From NCBI GenBank assembly GCA_013388855.1, contig JACAEM010000025.1, positions 1 through 64,000 on the forward strand: 64,000 bases of DNA, given 5' to 3'. Positions 61,948 to 64,000 of this stretch are shown in pieces. The translations under genes and the position numbers were made by a program. How positions within the stretch are numbered: position 1 is the stretch's first letter; each line of letters starts with the position of its first letter. This DNA is from Chloroflexota bacterium (lineage in GTDB: Bacteria > Chloroflexota > Anaerolineae > Anaerolineales > Villigracilaceae). The notes beneath the pieces are model-generated. The model made no database searches and was not told where the DNA came from. It worked only from the letters and a program-made list of their open reading frames with translations.

Positions 61948-62117
61948 CCTGTCGTTGCGAGCGGCCTTGTAGCGCCGCAAAGCAATTTCAAAGACTGTAC
62001 TCAGATTGTTTTATCGGACTCACCTGCACTTGCGTCAGGTGCAAGTGTCATCCTCCTCGTAACACCGCACCTGTGGTGGGTGCAGGTGTGACGTAACACT
62101 ACTGTAGGAATCTTAGA
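61948..62117. repeat. Intergenic region with several palindromic repeats
   Basis: Begins with GTTGCGAGCGG...CGCCGCAAAGCAATTTC, an element reminiscent of dispersed bacterial REP-like repeats. Then CACTTGC (62027-62033) / GCAAGTG (62041-62047), and CACCGCACCTGTGG / GGTGCAGGTGTG in the final third. These could end deoB transcription, but there is no T-tract. No coding sequence seen. Confidence 0.55.
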
Positions 62118-63188
62118 ATGAAATTTATCTCTGTTGTGGGCGCACGCCCGGAGTTTATTCAGGCAACGCCGGTCAGCCGCGCCCTGCGAAAGAACCATCA
62201 GGAAATCCTCGTCCACACCGGTCAACATTACGACTATTTGATGTCGCAGACCTTCTTCGACGAACTTGGAATCCCTGCGCCCGACTACAACCTCGAAGTC
62301 GGTTCCGGCACCCATGCAGCTCAGACCGCTGAGATTCTCGTCCGTTTTGAAGAACTGGTTTTGAAGGAAAAACCCGATGCTGTGATTATCCGCGGCGATA
62401 CCAATTCCACCCTGGCGGGCGCGCTAGTCGCGAGCAAACTGCATATCCCAACCGTTCATATCGAAGCGGGTGAGCGCAGTTTCGACCGCCGCATGCCTGA
62501 AGAGATCAATCGCCTTGTCGCGGATCAACTCTCTTCAGCATACTTTTGCGTGAGTCAGGCTGCGGTCGATCAACTTGCCAGGGAAGGCATCACGAAGAAC
62601 GTCTTTTGGGTGGGGGATGTGATGCTGGACGCCAACCTTGCTAACCGTCCGCTTGCCCGACAGAAGTCCACAGTCCTTTCCAAACTGGAGCTTGATCCCG
62701 GCAAATATAGCTTGGTCACTGTCCACCGCGCCGCCAATACCGACGATCTCGCCCGTTTGTCGAACATTGTCACAGCCTTGAGTAATGTCGGCGAAACAGT
62801 GATTTTCCCCGTTCACCCGCGGACGCGTGGCGCGCTCCAAAAACTGGATGTGCAATTTGGCGATAATGTCCGCCAGATAGAACCAGTGGGCTACTACGAC
62901 ATGATGGTACTGGAAGAGAATGCCCGTATAATCGCTACGGATTCGGGCGGCGTGCAGCGCGAAGCCTATTTTTGGAGCAAGCCCTGCCTCACCTTGCGCG
63001 ATGAAACCGAATGGACGGAAACTGTGCAGGTGGGGTGGAACAAACTCGTTGGCGTGGATGTGGATTGCATTTTGAGCGCATGGAAGACCTTCACACCTCC
63101 CGCGGAACAGCCACCAATATTTGGCGATGGGACTGCCGGAGAAAAGATTGCGAATATTTTGGGTCAAATTCAATTATCTGTTCATTAG
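62118..63188 (+). CDS. wecB: UDP-N-acetylglucosamine 2-epimerase (non-hydrolysing)
   Basis: 356 residues. VVGARPEFIQATPVSRAL, VHTGQHYDYLMSQTFFDEL, IIRGDTNSTLAGALVA and HIEAGERSFDRRMPEEINRL are conserved epimerase motifs, here with EAGERS instead of the more common EAGLRS. TDSGGVQREAYFWSKPCLTL is the C-terminal UDP-binding motif. It produces UDP-ManNAc for surface glycan. Although separated from the main locus by deoB and repeats, it belongs to the same function. It is followed at 17 bp by a FAD oxidoreductase. Confidence 0.93.
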   Translation: MKFISVVGARPEFIQATPVSRALRKNHQEILVHTGQHYDYLMSQTFFDELGIPAPDYNLEVGSGTHAAQTAEILVRFEELVLKEKPDAVIIRGDTNSTLAGALVASKLHIPTVHIEAGERSFDRRMPEEINRLVADQLSSAYFCVSQAAVDQLAREGITKNVFWVGDVMLDANLANRPLARQKSTVLSKLELDPGKYSLVTVHRAANTDDLARLSNIVTALSNVGETVIFPVHPRTRGALQKLDVQFGDNVRQIEPVGYYDMMVLEENARIIATDSGGVQREAYFWSKPCLTLRDETEWTETVQVGWNKLVGVDVDCILSAWKTFTPPAEQPPIFGDGTAGEKIANILGQIQLSVH

Positions 63189-63205
63189 TAAGTGGAAAAA
63201 ACATC

Positions 63206-64000
63206 ATGGATAAAACATCAGATCAAAAAGTCGGCATCATTGGCGGTGGGATCATGGGCATCAGCCTGGGATACTTCCTCTCGAAGCAGGGTGTCAAGGT
63301 CACAATCTACGAAGCCTCGCCGGTGTTGGGCGGATTGGCGGGTCCCATTGTCCTCGAAGATGGCACAGAAGTGGACCGCTTTTATCACGCCATACTTTCC
63401 AGTGACCGCCACTTGAGCGACTTGTGCAAAGAACTGGGTATTCATGACCAATTGCGTTTCAAAGAGACCAAGACCGGTTTCTATTACAAAGGCGCGATCC
63501 ATCCGATGAATAACATCATCGAGTTCTTGAAGTTCCCGCCCCTCGGCTGGATCGACCGCTTTCGCCTCGGTCTTACCGTGCTTGCCGCGCAATTTGTCAG
63601 GGATTGGAAAAGCCTCGAATCGATCAGTGTGCAATCTTGGCTGTTGAAATGGAGTGGTCCGGGGACCTTCCATAACATTTGGCGCCCGATGCTCAAAGCC
63701 AAATTCGACGGTGGCTTTGATAATGTTCCGGCCACGTGGATCTGGTCGCGGCTCGTGCGCATGAAATCCACGCGTGAGGGTGCAAATCAGAAGGAGATGG
63801 CGGGGCACCTGATCGGCGGGTACATCACCCTCATCAAAGCCATGACTGAAAAGATCAAGGCGAACGGTGGGGAGGTGCTCCTCAAGACCCCGATCAAGGA
63901 AATTGTCATTGAGAACGGCAAAGCGACCGGAGTTCGCCTGACAAATGGCGAAGTTGCGAACTATGACAAGGTGGTTTGCACGATGCAGGCGCCCATCTTC
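63206..64000 (+). CDS. FAD-dependent oxidoreductase (amine-oxidase/protoporphyrinogen-oxidase-like), 3' truncated by window edge
   Basis: At least 265 residues; frame open to the last base. MDKTSDQKVGIIGGGIMGIS with GxGxxG Rossmann loop, then TIYEASPVLGGLAG (ExxxxxGG), DGTEVDRFYHAILSSD, and a FAD-linked helical region. Relatives include squalene/phytoene-type desaturases and UDP-galactopyranose-mutase-like or PPO-like enzymes. In glycan loci such proteins often sit next to glycosyltransferases. Substrate unknown; the C-terminal part is missing. Confidence 0.85.
   Translation, partial: MDKTSDQKVGIIGGGIMGISLGYFLSKQGVKVTIYEASPVLGGLAGPIVLEDGTEVDRFYHAILSSDRHLSDLCKELGIHDQLRFKETKTGFYYKGAIHPMNNIIEFLKFPPLGWIDRFRLGLTVLAAQFVRDWKSLESISVQSWLLKWSGPGTFHNIWRPMLKAKFDGGFDNVPATWIWSRLVRMKSTREGANQKEMAGHLIGGYITLIKAMTEKIKANGGEVLLKTPIKEIVIENGKATGVRLTNGEVANYDKVVCTMQAPIF

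Noticed and set aside
1-64000. CRISPR array, tRNA, rRNA, transposase or prophage genes
   Set aside because: No regularly spaced direct repeats with unique spacers, no cloverleaf or rRNA-like sequence, and no transposase or phage motifs were seen by reading; tRNAscan and ISfinder searches would be decisive.

Overview
The window reads as chromosomal DNA from a Chloroflexota bacterium, most likely class Anaerolineae. This is inferred from the mix of monoderm-style surface proteins (a class E/F-like sortase domain, Thr/Pro-rich linkers, C-terminal single-helix anchors), a menaquinone-type EtfAB/FeS electron module, and a set of palindromic intergenic repeats. No marker gene (rRNA, tRNA, ribosomal protein) is present, so the taxon is an inference.

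Region 1 (1-13767, + strand) is a redox operon. It holds the C-terminal part of an HdrD-like CCG protein, a DUF3800 protein, EtfB and EtfA, a membrane (Fe-S) oxidoreductase resembling Etf:menaquinone oxidoreductase (EMO), a small zinc-finger protein, two tandem GcvH-like lipoyl carrier proteins, an isoprenylcysteine-methyltransferase-like membrane protein, a lipoate-protein ligase, a fused 4x[4Fe-4S]/NrfD protein, and a large cytoplasmic molybdopterin oxidoreductase. Lipoyl carriers with their own ligase, next to Hdr-like and Etf/EMO genes and with no glycine-cleavage genes, point to an sHdr-LbpA-type sulfur-oxidation or related lipoate-dependent pathway. The Mo enzyme and its FeS/NrfD partner would form a second quinone-linked dehydrogenase. 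A compact structured RNA with its own promoter and terminator lies on the minus strand at about 1641-1779.

Region 2 (13768-20140) has a DUF2270 membrane protein facing a very large minus-strand secreted protein. That protein combines a beta-helix, Ig/MBG/YDG repeats and a C-terminal sortase domain, with a VPKTGF motif just before the sortase. A bidirectional terminator separates the two genes.

Region 3 (20269-about 60760) is an exopolysaccharide/surface-glycan locus of about 40 kb, headed by a specialised NusG/RfaH-like antiterminator. It encodes a polyprenyl-phosphate sugar transferase, a GalE-like epimerase, heptose-pathway enzymes (GHMP kinase, GmhA, GmhB), many GT2/GT4 glycosyltransferases, four LbH acyltransferases (three in tandem), a B12-binding radical SAM enzyme, an ATP-grasp enzyme, a Wzm/Wzt ABC exporter, two O-antigen-ligase-like membrane proteins, two membrane-anchored Asp-box (sialidase-fold) proteins, a 1553-residue secreted beta-helix protein, a sugar nucleotidyltransferase and a GT39-like protein.

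Region 4 (60769-64000) has phosphopentomutase (DeoB), a UDP-GlcNAc 2-epimerase (WecB-like) and the start of a FAD-dependent oxidoreductase cut by the window edge. No CRISPR array, tRNA, rRNA, transposase or phage gene was found.
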